The notes under the pieces: generated by a model
Database searches by the model: none
Told to the model about the DNA's origin: nothing
Seen by the model: the letters and a program-made list of their open reading frames with translations, nothing else
Shown: positions 14,818 to 28,232 of the stretch, piece by piece
Position numbering within the stretch: the first letter of the stretch is position 1
Layout of the letters: every line of letters starts with the position of its first letter
Position numbers and translations under genes: made by a program
Assembly: GCF_014651895.1 (NCBI RefSeq)
Contig: NZ_BMXT01000001.1
Span: 992,001-1,056,000, forward strand
Source of the DNA: Rhodanobacter panaciterrae
Lineage (GTDB): Bacteria; Pseudomonadota; Gammaproteobacteria; Xanthomonadales; Rhodanobacteraceae
Length of the DNA: 64,000 nt
Reading direction: 5' to 3'

Positions 14818-17586
14818 ATGAGAGGGACGATGGGTATCGCCAGGACCACCTTGCAACGGCCGTTGTCCCGACGCCTGATGCCGTTGGCATATGCGCTGGT
14901 CGTCATGGTGGGGCTGATTCTCGCTCTGACCTGGGGAGCACTGCAGGTTCAGATCACTCTCGCTGGTTTCCTGAACGGCGAGAGTCTCTGGTCCAAGGCA
15001 CAGAAGCAGTCGGTGATTGATCTTGAAGCCTATGCGACTGGCGGCAACGCTGCAGACCTCGCCGACTTCCGACGGAACTACGCGATACTCGAAACTGATC
15101 GCTGGGCGCGGGATGCCATAGCGTCCGGCAGCTTCGACCAGGTGAAGGTGAGGCAGGCATTCGATCGCGGCGGCGTCATACCTGAAGCCATCCCGGGGAT
15201 GATCTTCATACTCGATCACTTTTCCTCCGCCCCGCACATGAGCGGGGCATTGCAGGCGTGGTACTCGACCGACGACTCGATCGCCCAGCTTGGCGACATT
15301 GCGCGCGAGCTGCAGGATGCCCATGCGGGCAACGGGCTTTCGGACGCGGGAATCGTCCAGCAGCGCAATCGAATTCACACACTCAGCCGTTACATCGAGC
15401 CGCGCACCAACATCTTTTCGCTGGAGATTGCGCGCGGTGCCGCCTGGATCGGCAGGATATTGTTCGGCAGCGTTTTCGGCATTGCATGCATTGCGATGCT
15501 GATGTGGTTGAGTATGGCGCGCCGCATCCTGGTCAGCGTTCGCGGTAGCGAGGAACGTTATCGCCTGCTGTTCGACAGTGCCGCCGATGCGATCGTGATG
15601 GTCGATGAAGCCAGCGGACGGATTCTGGACGTCAACCACACCGCCTCGGTGTGGACAGGGCGCGATGCGGATGAACTGATCGGCGACCGTTTCGTGCATC
15701 TGTTCACGCAGCCGCTCTCAGGGCAGCAAGCCGGACGGGCGGCGAGCAACGCCTTGCTCGGTGCGGACGGCAGCAAACGACCGATCGAGACGCAGAGCAG
15801 TCTTGCCCACTGGGGCAATCAGCCGGTGCGCCAGGCAATCATTCGCGACATTTCCGAACGGGTGGCGATGGAGCAGGAGCGTCGCGTGGCGGCCGAAGCG
15901 CTGGCCAGCATCGCCGAAGGTGTGATCATCGCCGATGCTGAGCGCCGGGTGATCTCGACCAATGCCGCGCAGGTCCAGCTCACTGGTTTCACCAGCAAGG
16001 CGCTGCAGGGCAAGCGCCTTGACGACAACCGCCGCTTGCCTGGCGGCAAGCCACTGCCGCAGTCGATCTGGGACAACGTGGCCGCCGGCCACAACTGGCT
16101 TGGCGAAGTGCAGACCACTCGCAATGACGGCAGCAGCTATCCCGAACACCTGAGCATCAGCACGATACGCAATGCGGACAACCAGGTGGTCCATTACGTC
16201 GCGGTGCTCACCGACGTCCATGAAGCGAAGGCCAGCCAGCGGCGGCTAGAGCATCTGGCGCGGCACGATCCGCTGACTGGACTGGCCAACCGGGCGGAGT
16301 TCGAGCGGTGCTGCAGTGAAGCGATTGCGGTGGCCGAGCGCGAACGGCTGGCGGCGGTGGTGTTGTTCATCGATCTGGATGCCTTCAAGATCGTCAACGA
16401 CAGCTACAGTCATGCGATCGGCGACCGTCTGCTGGTCAAGGTGGGCGAACGTATTCGTCGGCAGTTGTCCGACGGCGACGTGGCCGGGCGTATCGGCGGC
16501 GACGAGTTCACCGTATTGATCCCGCGGCTGGGCTTGCGCGAGGACGCCAGAGCGATCATCAATCGACTGCTGGTCACGCTGTCCGAGCCGGTGCTGGTGG
16601 ACGACTACGAAATTGTGCTGAGCGCCAGTATCGGCGTGGCTGGTTATCCGCTGGATGGCGACAATGCGGCGGCGCTGATCGCGAATGCCGATGCGGCCAT
16701 GTATGCGGCGAAAACCGAGGAACGCAATACGTTCCGTTTCTACACGCCGATGATGCACGCCGACACCCGTCGTCGCCTGCAACTGGCGACCGAGTTGCGC
16801 CAGGCGCTGGCGCGCAACGAATTCCAGCTGGTGTTCCAGCCCAGTATCGAGCTGCGTTCAGGGCGCATCGTGGCGGTGGAGGCGCTGTTGCGCTGGCAGC
16901 ATCCCGAGCGTGGCGAGGTGTTGCCGGGGGAATTCATCCCGGTGGCGGAAAGTCTGGGCCTGATCCGTCGTATCGACGAATGGGTGATGCAGGCGACTTG
17001 CGCGCAAATCCAGGCGTGGGACCTGGCTGGCGTGCCGCCGATCCGCGTGGCGGTCAACGTGTCGGCACGTTGGTTCGGTCACCCGGCTTTCGTCGACGGC
17101 GTAAGCCGGGCCTTGCAGTCCCGGCAATTGTCCGCGCAGCGACTGCTGCTGGAGATCACCGAAAGCGCGATGCTGCGGCTTGGCGACGACACCGAGCGCA
17201 CCATGCGTACCCTGCACACGCTCGGTATCGAGGTGGCGATCGACGATTTCGGCACCGGCTATTCCTCGATGTCCTACCTCAAGCTGCCGGCGGTGGCCTA
17301 TCTGAAGATTGATCGCTCCTTCGTCACTGGTCTGCCTGGCAATACGAACGATGCAGCCATCACCGAGGCGATGCTGGCGATGTCGAAGAGCCTCGGCCTG
17401 ACCACGATTGCCGAGGGCATCGAAACCGAGGCGCAGCACGATTTCCTGCTGCGTGCCGGTTGCGTCGAAGGGCAGGGCTATCTGTATTCGTATCCGTTGC
17501 AGGCCAACGAGATCCAGCATCTGTTGTGCCCGAACCAGCCGCTGGTTCCAGCCAGGCTCAGGCTGGTACCGCCCAGGCGCACCTGA
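14818..17586 (+). CDS. PAS-PAS-GGDEF-EAL cyclic-di-GMP signalling protein
   Basis: A 922-residue membrane protein. A first helix (about residues 22-42) and a second (about 216-232) bracket a periplasmic sensor region. Two PAS domains follow (starting near SEERYRLLFDSAADAIVMVD and EALASIAEGVIIADAERR), then GGDEF at 560-564 and EAL at 688-690 with DDFGTGYSS and KIDRSF intact. Both catalytic motifs are complete. The inhibitory RxxD site before GGDEF is replaced by SDGD, so product inhibition is probably lost. ATG 14830 has AGAGGG upstream and is an alternative start. It may be cotranscribed with the preceding helical redox-type gene. Confidence 0.93.
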   Translation: MRGTMGIARTTLQRPLSRRLMPLAYALVVMVGLILALTWGALQVQITLAGFLNGESLWSKAQKQSVIDLEAYATGGNAADLADFRRNYAILETDRWARDAIASGSFDQVKVRQAFDRGGVIPEAIPGMIFILDHFSSAPHMSGALQAWYSTDDSIAQLGDIARELQDAHAGNGLSDAGIVQQRNRIHTLSRYIEPRTNIFSLEIARGAAWIGRILFGSVFGIACIAMLMWLSMARRILVSVRGSEERYRLLFDSAADAIVMVDEASGRILDVNHTASVWTGRDADELIGDRFVHLFTQPLSGQQAGRAASNALLGADGSKRPIETQSSLAHWGNQPVRQAIIRDISERVAMEQERRVAAEALASIAEGVIIADAERRVISTNAAQVQLTGFTSKALQGKRLDDNRRLPGGKPLPQSIWDNVAAGHNWLGEVQTTRNDGSSYPEHLSISTIRNADNQVVHYVAVLTDVHEAKASQRRLEHLARHDPLTGLANRAEFERCCSEAIAVAERERLAAVVLFIDLDAFKIVNDSYSHAIGDRLLVKVGERIRRQLSDGDVAGRIGGDEFTVLIPRLGLREDARAIINRLLVTLSEPVLVDDYEIVLSASIGVAGYPLDGDNAAALIANADAAMYAAKTEERNTFRFYTPMMHADTRRRLQLATELRQALARNEFQLVFQPSIELRSGRIVAVEALLRWQHPERGEVLPGEFIPVAESLGLIRRIDEWVMQATCAQIQAWDLAGVPPIRVAVNVSARWFGHPAFVDGVSRALQSRQLSAQRLLLEITESAMLRLGDDTERTMRTLHTLGIEVAIDDFGTGYSSMSYLKLPAVAYLKIDRSFVTGLPGNTNDAAITEAMLAMSKSLGLTTIAEGIETEAQHDFLLRAGCVEGQGYLYSYPLQANEIQHLLCPNQPLVPARLRLVPPRRT

Positions 17587-17610
17587 GGTTTTCGCTGCGC
17601 AAGCGCTCGC

Positions 17611-19410
17611 TCAGAGCGGCGCGCAGTGGCGGTTCAACCATTCCAGATCGGCGTCATCCAGCAGCGGGCTGAGCGCGGCGCGCACGCTGGCGTGATAGTC
17701 GTCGAGCCAGGCGCGTTCTTCCGGATTGAGCAGGCTCGGCTCCAGCGCGCGGCGGTCGAACGGACACAGCGTCAGCGTCTCGAAGGCATGGAATTCGCCG
17801 AATTCGGTCTGCTCGGCCTCAACCACCACCGCCAGGTTCTCGTGGCGGATGCCATGCCGACCGGGCTTGTACAGGCCCGGCTCGATCGAGCTGATCATGC
17901 CCGGTTCGAGTGCTACCAGCGCGCCGCCGGCGACCGGTGGGCGGATCGACTGCGGGCCTTCGTGCACGTTGAGGAAGTAGCCCACGCCGTGGCCGGTGCC
18001 ATGGCCGTAATCCATGCCCGAAGCCCACAGCGGCGCACGCGCCAGTGCATCCAGTTGCGGGCCGCTGGCACCTTTCGGAAAGCGTGCGCGGGACAACGCG
18101 ATCATGCCCTTCATTACCAGCGTCGCATCGCGACGTTGCTCCGGCGTGGTTTCGCCCAGCGCCAGCACGCGGGTGATGTCGGTGGTGCCGCCGAGATACT
18201 GGCCGCCCGAATCGATCAGCAGCAAGCCTTTGGTTTGGAGTGTGCTGTGCGATTCCGGTGTGGCGCGGTAATGCGGCAGCGCGCCGTTGGCCTGGTAGCC
18301 GGCGATGGTGGCGAAGCTCTCGCCGACGTAGCCGGGCTGGGTCGAGCGTTCCTCGTACAGCAAGGTATCGACGTCCAGCTCGGTCATCGTCATGCCGGCG
18401 GCGAGCCGTTGTTCCAATCGACGGAAGCCACGCACCAGGGCGGCGCCGTCGCGACGCATCACCTCGCGGATATGGTCCAGCTCGGCAGCGCTCTTGATCG
18501 CCTTGAACGCGGTGCTCGGGTTGGCCGCCTCGATCCGCTGGACCGCCGGCGCGATCGCTGCGGCGATGGAGCTGACCACCCGTCCGCTGTCCAGCAGCAG
18601 ACGGTCGGTGGCGCCGAGTTCGTGCAAGGTCGAGGTAATCGAGGCGTAGTCGGCGATGCCGATGCCATCGGCGGCCAGCGCGGCGACCAGTGCATCGCTG
18701 AGCTTGGCGCGGTTGACGGACAAGGTGGCGCGGCTGTCGGCCTGCACCAGCAGATGGGCGAGGAAGACCGGATTGCACTCGACGTCGCTGCCACGCAGGT
18801 TGGTCAGCCAGGCGATGTCGTCGAGGCTGGACAGCAGATGATGGGTGGCACCGAGCTTGTGCATCGCCTTGCGCAGACGAGCGAACTTGTCGGCGCGCGG
18901 TGTGGTGGCATAGGCCGGGTCGTGAGCGACCACTGGCGCCAGCGGCAGCGCGGGACGATCCGGCCAGATCTCACCGGGCAGGTCCAGATCGGTGCGCAGG
19001 GTGGCGCCATGCTCGGCCAACCGGCGCTCGATCTGTCGCTGGGTGGTCAGCGCCAGACTGTCGCCAGTGACAGCCAGCACGTCGCCCTCATGCATATGCT
19101 GTTGCAGCCATTCCAGATGCTCGGGCATGTGCGGCACGCGCAGCTTCATCAAGGTGACGCCGCTGCCGGCCAGCTGCTGTTCCGCCTGCGAGAAGTAGCG
19201 CGAGTCGGTCCATAGCCCGGCGTGCTCGCGGCTGACGATCAGGGTGCCGGCCGAGCCGGTGAAGCCGGACAGCCACGCCCGTGCCTGCCAATGCTCGGGC
19301 AGGTATTCGGACAGGTGCGGATCGGCGCTGGGAATCAGTACGGCGGCGACACCATGCTGCTGCATGGCTGCGCGCAGGGCGGCAAGACGGGCGGGGATGG
19401 GGTTGTTCAT
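17611..19410 (-). CDS. Xaa-Pro aminopeptidase (M24B, APP1-like)
   Basis: A 599-residue three-domain aminopeptidase P of the long eukaryote-like type: two creatinase-like N-terminal domains (ending near residue 310) and the pita-bread catalytic domain. The five dinuclear metal ligands are visible in LLIDSGGQY (Asp), GGTTDITR (Asp), GTGHGVG (His), SSIEPGLY (Glu) and HENLAVV (Glu). It removes N-terminal residues preceding proline in the cytosol. The gene is convergent with the cyclic-di-GMP gene and divergent from pyrG. Confidence 0.94.
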   Translation of the reverse strand: MNNPIPARLAALRAAMQQHGVAAVLIPSADPHLSEYLPEHWQARAWLSGFTGSAGTLIVSREHAGLWTDSRYFSQAEQQLAGSGVTLMKLRVPHMPEHLEWLQQHMHEGDVLAVTGDSLALTTQRQIERRLAEHGATLRTDLDLPGEIWPDRPALPLAPVVAHDPAYATTPRADKFARLRKAMHKLGATHHLLSSLDDIAWLTNLRGSDVECNPVFLAHLLVQADSRATLSVNRAKLSDALVAALAADGIGIADYASITSTLHELGATDRLLLDSGRVVSSIAAAIAPAVQRIEAANPSTAFKAIKSAAELDHIREVMRRDGAALVRGFRRLEQRLAAGMTMTELDVDTLLYEERSTQPGYVGESFATIAGYQANGALPHYRATPESHSTLQTKGLLLIDSGGQYLGGTTDITRVLALGETTPEQRRDATLVMKGMIALSRARFPKGASGPQLDALARAPLWASGMDYGHGTGHGVGYFLNVHEGPQSIRPPVAGGALVALEPGMISSIEPGLYKPGRHGIRHENLAVVVEAEQTEFGEFHAFETLTLCPFDRRALEPSLLNPEERAWLDDYHASVRAALSPLLDDADLEWLNRHCAPL

Positions 19411-19534
19411 CCAAGCATGCTAGCAGGCGGCCCGCGGTCGTTTCATCCGTCGCGGCGGCACCGGAAATGAACCAAAACAGAGAATTCTCCGTTGCCATCT
19501 CGCAGCGGGACGCTTCTGCGGCTAAAATGCCTAA

Positions 19535-23418
<3,884 letters not shown>

Positions 23419-23437
23419 GCGGGAAGATCGCCGACCC

Positions 23438-23767
23438 ATGCTGCGCTGGATCGCCCTGGTTCTGATCCTGATCCTGATCGGACTGCAGCTGAAGCTGTGG
23501 TCCGGCAATGGCGGCATGCGCGAAGTGGATGCGCTGCGCGTTTCGGTGAAGAAGCAAACCGACGACAACGCCAAGTTGCAGCAGCGCAATCAGGCCGTCG
23601 GCGCCGATGTGCTTGATCTCAAGCATGGCGATCAGGCGGTCGAGGCGCGTGCACGCACCGAACTGGGTCTGATCAAGCCGGGCGAGACCTTCTATCAGGT
23701 GGTCGAGCAGCCGGCTCGTGCCGGCAGCACGCTGCCACCGTCCGCCGCATCCGCCGGCTCGCCATGA
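23438..23767 (+). CDS. ftsB: Cell division protein FtsB
   Basis: A 109-residue bitopic protein. An N-terminal membrane helix (LRWIALVLILILIGLQLKLW) is followed by a coiled coil (VDALRVSVKKQTDDNAKLQQRN) and the short C-terminal DLKHGDQAVEARARTELGLIKPGETFY segment, which matches FtsB. It links FtsL and FtsQ in the divisome. Position between eno and ispD is the conserved place for ftsB. The stop overlaps the ispD start (ATGA). Confidence 0.93.
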   Translation: MLRWIALVLILILIGLQLKLWSGNGGMREVDALRVSVKKQTDDNAKLQQRNQAVGADVLDLKHGDQAVEARARTELGLIKPGETFYQVVEQPARAGSTLPPSAASAGSP

Positions 23768-24459
23768 ATTCGCCACAGGTGTGGTGCGTGGTGCCGTCAG
23801 CCGGGCGCGGCACGCGCGTCGGCGGCGATTGCCCCAAGCAGTATTTGCCGTTGGCCGGGCGGCCGTTGATCGAACACACACTGGAGCGGCTTGCCGCGCA
23901 TCCGCAGATTGCCGGTTTGCTGGTGGTGCTGGGGGCGACAGATACGCATTGGCCCAGTATCGGCATGCTGCATGGCAAGCCGGTACTCACCGCTGTCGGC
24001 GGAGCGGAACGCAGCGATTCGGTGTTGGCCGGGATCGATGCGTTGCCCGAGGTGGTGGGCGCGAATGATTTCGTGCTGGTGCATGATGCTGCCCGCCCGT
24101 GTGTCCGGCTGGCGGATATCGGCAAGCTGATCGAGCGGGCTGGCGCCGTCGATGGTGGTCTGCTCGGCGCGCCGTTGCGCGACACGCTGAAGCGTGCAGA
24201 CGCCGCCGGCCGCAGCGAACTGACCGAGCCACGCGATCAGCGCTGGCGCGCGTTCACGCCACAAATGTTTCGGCGTGCTCAACTTTCGATGGCGCTGCGC
24301 GATGCGGCACGACGTGGTGTGAATGTCAGCGACGAGGCGATGGCGATGGAGCAGGCCGGTTTCGCGCCGCTGCTGGTCGAAGGCGCCGAGGACAATATCA
24401 AGGTCACCACGGCAGCGGATTTTGCGCTGGCCGAGTTTCTTCTCGCGAGGACAGCATGA
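23764..24459 (+). CDS. ispD: 2-C-methyl-D-erythritol 4-phosphate cytidylyltransferase
   Basis: A 231-residue cytidylyltransferase of the MEP isoprenoid pathway, making CDP-methylerythritol from CTP. Signature segments are [21 protein letters not shown] (nucleotide binding), VHDAARPCV and RQ-like FTPQMFR. It overlaps ftsB at its start and ispF at its end by 4 bases each, so the three are translationally coupled. Confidence 0.96.
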   Translation: MNSPQVWCVVPSAGRGTRVGGDCPKQYLPLAGRPLIEHTLERLAAHPQIAGLLVVLGATDTHWPSIGMLHGKPVLTAVGGAERSDSVLAGIDALPEVVGANDFVLVHDAARPCVRLADIGKLIERAGAVDGGLLGAPLRDTLKRADAAGRSELTEPRDQRWRAFTPQMFRRAQLSMALRDAARRGVNVSDEAMAMEQAGFAPLLVEGAEDNIKVTTAADFALAEFLLARTA

Positions 24460-24932
24460 TGCGCATAGGCCAGGGTTTCGACGTGCACGCGTTCGGCGAC
24501 GGCGACCATGTCACGCTCGCTGGCGTGCGCGTGCCGCATCACCGCGGCGTGATCGCGCATTCGGACGGTGATGTGGTGATCCATGCGCTGTGCGACGCGA
24601 TCTTCGGCGCACTGGCGCTGGGCGATATCGGCCAGCACTTTCCGCCATCGGACGAACGCTGGCGCGATGCCGACAGTCGCCAGTTCCTGCGTCATGCGGC
24701 AACGCTGATGGCGCAGCACGGTTACGCGCTGGGCAATGCCGACATCACCGTGATCTGCGAGGCGCCGAAGGTCGGCCCGCATGCGCTGGCGATGCGCGAG
24801 AATCTTGCGGCCGATCTGCATAGCGAGATCGGCCGCATCAGCGTAAAGGCCACCACCACCGAGAAGCTCGGCTTCTGCGGTCGTGGTGAAGGTCTCGCGG
24901 CGCAGGTTTGTGTTTTGCTTGAACGGCGCTGA
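24456..24932 (+). CDS. ispF: 2-C-methyl-D-erythritol 2,4-cyclodiphosphate synthase
   Basis: About 158 residues. [13 protein letters not shown] carries the metal ligands Asp and His, [29 protein letters not shown] is the family signature, and [13 protein letters not shown] closes the active site. It forms a trimer that cyclises the CDP-methylerythritol phosphate. Two adjacent ATG codons (24456 and 24459) are possible starts; the first overlaps the ispD stop as ATGA. Confidence 0.96.
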   Translation: MMRIGQGFDVHAFGDGDHVTLAGVRVPHHRGVIAHSDGDVVIHALCDAIFGALALGDIGQHFPPSDERWRDADSRQFLRHAATLMAQHGYALGNADITVICEAPKVGPHALAMRENLAADLHSEIGRISVKATTTEKLGFCGRGEGLAAQVCVLLERR

Positions 24933-24978
24933 GCGCTGCCTGTTCCCATCCGAAGGCCGGTGCGACCGGCGGAGTGTC

Positions 24979-26007
24979 ATGTCCGAATCCGAACTTGCCC
25001 AGGCACCATTGCCGTGGGCCTACGGCATACCGCCGCTGACGGCGCTAATGCGCAGTACGCCGGAAGACTTCGTGGTCGAGGAAATCCTCGGCTATGACGC
25101 TGAAGGTGCCGGCGAGCACGCCCTGTTGTGGGTGGAAAAGCGCGGCGCGAATACCGACTGGGTCGCGCGCGAGCTGGCGAAGTTTGCCGGCGTGTCGCAG
25201 GTCGCGGTCGGCTATGCGGGCATGAAGGATCGTCACGCAGTGACCCGGCAGACGTTCTCGGTGCAGCTGGCCGGCAAACCCGATCCGGACTGGTCGACGT
25301 TTCCGCATGCAGAAGTGAAGGTGCTGGCGGCGACGCGGCATTCGCGCAAGCTCAAACGCGGCGCGCTGCGTGGCAATCGCTTCGTGCTGGTGTTGCGCGA
25401 TGTGCAAGGCGATCGCGCGGCGGCCGAGCAGGTGCTGATGCAGATTGCTGCGCGCGGTGTGCCGAATTACTACGGCGAGCAGCGCTTCGGTCGTGAGGGC
25501 GGCAATGTGGCGCAGGCACGAGCGATGTTCGCCGGGCGCCGGGTCGAGCGCGACAAACGCTCGTTCCTGCTGTCGGCGGCGCGTTCGCACATCTTCAACA
25601 GCGTGCTGGCGGCGCGGGTCGAGCGTGATGCTTGGGACAGGCCGCTGGATGGTGAGATATGGTCGCTGGCCGGCTCACGCTCGTGGTTCGGGCCGGAGCC
25701 GTTCAGTGAGGTGCTGGCCGAACGGCTGGCACGTGCCGATATCCACCCGTCCGGCCCGTTGTGGGGGCAGGGCGAGCCGCCGACACAGGGCGAGGCCGGT
25801 GCGCTGGAGCGCGAAATCGGTGCGGCCAATGGCGATCTGGTCGCGGGGCTGGTGTCGGCGCGGATGGATCAGGAGCGCCGCCCATTGCGGTTGATGCCGA
25901 AGGATCTGAGGTGGCATTGGCGGGACGATGCTGCGCTGGAGTTGTCGTTCGAGCTGCCAGCCGGCGCCTATGCCACGGTCGTGGTGCGCGAGCTGGCGCA
26001 AAGCTAG
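24979..26007 (+). CDS. truD: tRNA pseudouridine(13) synthase TruD
   Basis: A 342-residue pseudouridine synthase acting on U13 of tRNA-Glu and others. The catalytic Asp84 is in GMKDRHAVTRQTFSV. The NYYGEQRFGREGGN segment of the TruD insertion domain is present. ATG 24979 is preceded by GGAG, whereas the longer upstream frame is non-conserved. Position after ispF is the usual one in this lineage. Confidence 0.96.
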   Translation: MSESELAQAPLPWAYGIPPLTALMRSTPEDFVVEEILGYDAEGAGEHALLWVEKRGANTDWVARELAKFAGVSQVAVGYAGMKDRHAVTRQTFSVQLAGKPDPDWSTFPHAEVKVLAATRHSRKLKRGALRGNRFVLVLRDVQGDRAAAEQVLMQIAARGVPNYYGEQRFGREGGNVAQARAMFAGRRVERDKRSFLLSAARSHIFNSVLAARVERDAWDRPLDGEIWSLAGSRSWFGPEPFSEVLAERLARADIHPSGPLWGQGEPPTQGEAGALEREIGAANGDLVAGLVSARMDQERRPLRLMPKDLRWHWRDDAALELSFELPAGAYATVVVRELAQS

Positions 26008-26045
26008 ACGAATAACGCGACACACCAGGCTTTTGTGGGGCGGCT

Positions 26046-26591
26046 TCAGCCCTTCAATAGCACCACCACTGCGCCGGTGCCACCCATGGCTGGTCGCGCC
26101 GAGGCAAACGCGATCACGTCGTCGCGCCGGCGCAGCATGCGGTCGGTGAGACCTTTCAGCACCGGCCCGGCGGAACGTGAGCGCAGACCCTTGCCGTGCA
26201 CGATGCGCACACAGCGCAAGCCGTGCTGCTTCGCTTCGGCCAGAAACATCACGATGCTGGCCTGCGCGGCGGCGGCATTCATCTGGTGCAGGTCGATGTC
26301 GTCCTGCACGCTGAACTGGCCGCGTTTGAGCTGACGTAGCAGCTTCGGCGAGTAGCCGTCACGCAGATAACTCAGCTCCTCGCCGACTTCGAGCAGGGCC
26401 GGGTCGAACGCCAAGTCCAGCAACTCGCCGGGCACGGCGGCTTCGTCTGCTTCCAGCATGTGCGGGTACGGTGCGGGCTTGGCGGCCGCTGGCCGCGGCT
26501 GCACCGGATCAAGTGGACGCACCTCGCCAATCGCCTCGCGAAACAGGCGGCTGTCGTCATCATCGATCGGAGCGGGTGCTCGGCGCTTCAT
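26046..26591 (-). CDS. Smr domain DNA/RNA-binding protein (SmrA-like)
   Basis: A 181-residue protein with a charged, proline-rich N-terminal half and a C-terminal Smr domain containing DIDLHQMNAAAA (the DLHGM-like loop) and IVHGKGLRS (the H-G-x-G motif). Stand-alone Smr proteins are nicking or RNA-acting nucleases related to the MutS2 C-terminus. It sits on the reverse strand, interrupting the truD-surE run that is on the forward strand. The start is uncertain: GTG 26597 and ATG 26591 both lack a good ribosome site. Confidence 0.85.
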   Translation of the reverse strand: MKRRAPAPIDDDDSRLFREAIGEVRPLDPVQPRPAAAKPAPYPHMLEADEAAVPGELLDLAFDPALLEVGEELSYLRDGYSPKLLRQLKRGQFSVQDDIDLHQMNAAAAQASIVMFLAEAKQHGLRCVRIVHGKGLRSRSAGPVLKGLTDRMLRRRDDVIAFASARPAMGGTGAVVVLLKG

Positions 26592-26750
26592 CCGCACATG
26601 CTAACCAACGCGGCGCGGATCGGCACGAATGCGCGCAATTGGCGCCATTTCGTGTGAAACCGGCGGCACGCTCCGGTAGACTTCGGGGAATGAGGCGCGC
26701 GCCATCGGGTGATCGGCGGTGCGCCCGCAGTCAGCTTTCGACGGAGCATC

Positions 26751-27548
26751 ATGCGAGTTCTGGTAAGTAACGACGATGGCGTGGATGCACCGGGCATCCG
26801 CGTGCTTGCCGAGCGCCTCGGCGCGGTGGCTCAGGTAACCGTGGTGGCGCCCGATCGCGATCGTTCCGGCGCCAGCAATTCGCTGACCCTTGACGCGCCG
26901 CTGCGCGTATTGCCGATGGGCAACGGTTACTACCGGGTGGCCGGTACGCCGACCGATTGCGTGCATCTGGCGCTGGCTGGGCTGCTGGACGAAGAGCCGG
27001 ACATGGTGGTGTCCGGCATCAACAATTCGGCGAACCTCGGCGACGACGTGATCTATTCCGGCACGGTGTCGGCGGCGATGGAAGGACGTTTTCTCGGTCT
27101 GCCGGCGATCGCGGTGTCGCTGGTCACGCAGGATCACAAAGGCGTGCATTACGACTCGGCCGCCGAGGCGGTGTTGCTGCTGATGCAGCGCCTGCTGGTC
27201 GATCCGCTGCCGGCCGACACCATCCTCAACGTCAACGTGCCGGATCGGCCGTGGGCCGAGATCAAAGGTTTCGAAGTGACCCGGCTGGGTCGCCGCCACC
27301 GCTCCGCGCCATGCATTGCGCAGACCGATCCGCGCGGCCGGCCGATCTGGTGGATCGGCCCCGCTGGTGAGGTGGACGATGCTGGCCCAGGTACCGATTT
27401 CAATGCCGTGCAGCGCGGATTCGTTTCCGTCACGCCGATCCATGTCGACCTGACCCGTTTCCAGGCACTGGAGAAAGTCAGCAGCTGGATGCAGGCATTG
27501 AGCGACGATATGGCGGCAGTCCGGTCCAGCAGCGACGAGGCGGCCTGA
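26751..27548 (+). CDS. surE: 5'/3'-nucleotidase SurE
   Basis: A 265-residue stationary-phase survival protein and metal-dependent nucleoside monophosphatase. [10 protein letters not shown] contains the tandem metal-binding Asp residues, [12 protein letters not shown] and [20 protein letters not shown] are the other active-site loops. GGAG precedes the start at 26751. The gene is followed after 3 bases by pcm, the classic surE-pcm pair. Confidence 0.96.
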   Translation: MRVLVSNDDGVDAPGIRVLAERLGAVAQVTVVAPDRDRSGASNSLTLDAPLRVLPMGNGYYRVAGTPTDCVHLALAGLLDEEPDMVVSGINNSANLGDDVIYSGTVSAAMEGRFLGLPAIAVSLVTQDHKGVHYDSAAEAVLLLMQRLLVDPLPADTILNVNVPDRPWAEIKGFEVTRLGRRHRSAPCIAQTDPRGRPIWWIGPAGEVDDAGPGTDFNAVQRGFVSVTPIHVDLTRFQALEKVSSWMQALSDDMAAVRSSSDEAA

Positions 27549-27551
27549 GCG

Positions 27552-28232
27552 ATGACTGTCTATCCGTTACCGGCTGCCGATCTGAAAGGCGAGGGAATGA
27601 CCTCGCAGCGTGCGCGCGATCGCCTTGCGGCCAATCTGAAAGAAGGCGGTATCCGCGATCCACGGGTGATCGATGTGATCCGCAATACGCCGCGGCATCA
27701 TTTCATCGACCAGGCGCTGCATTCGCGCGCTTACGAAAATACCGCGTTGCCGATCGGTCACGGCCAGACCATCTCGCAACCGTGGGTGGTGGCGCGGATG
27801 ACCGAGGCGTTGCTCGAGTTCGGCATGCCGCAGAAGGTGCTCGAGATCGGTACCGGCTCGGGTTATCAGGCTGCCGTGCTGGCGGCGCTGGTGCCGCAGG
27901 TGTTCACAGTGGAGCGGATCGAGGAACTGCTGCGCCAGGCGCGCCGGCGTTTCCGCCAGCTCGGCCTGACCAACCTGCGCTCGCGTTACGACGACGGCAA
28001 GCTCGGCTGGCCTGACGAGGCGCCGTTCGACGCGATCATCCTCACGGCTGCCGGCGACACCATCCCGACCCGGATTCTCGATCAACTCAGTCCCACCGGT
28101 GTGCTGGTGGCACCGGTCGGCTCGCCCAGCCGGCAGACGCTGATCCGCATGCGCGGTGACGGGCAGGGCGATTTCACCCAGGAAGAACTTGGCGCGGTCA
28201 GTTTCGTGCCGCTGCTGGGCGGGATCGGTTGA
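27552..28232 (+). CDS. pcm: Protein-L-isoaspartate O-methyltransferase
   Basis: A 226-residue repair enzyme that methylates isoaspartyl residues in damaged proteins using S-adenosylmethionine. GHGQTISQPWVVARM is the substrate-side signature and EIGTGSGYQAAVLA the cofactor loop. The start at 27552 gives an N-terminal extension like that of xanthomonad Pcm proteins. ATG 27597 (MTSQRARDRL) has a better ribosome site and is an alternative. The stop overlaps the next start (TGATG). Confidence 0.95.
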   Translation: MTVYPLPAADLKGEGMTSQRARDRLAANLKEGGIRDPRVIDVIRNTPRHHFIDQALHSRAYENTALPIGHGQTISQPWVVARMTEALLEFGMPQKVLEIGTGSGYQAAVLAALVPQVFTVERIEELLRQARRRFRQLGLTNLRSRYDDGKLGWPDEAPFDAIILTAAGDTIPTRILDQLSPTGVLVAPVGSPSRQTLIRMRGDGQGDFTQEELGAVSFVPLLGGIG

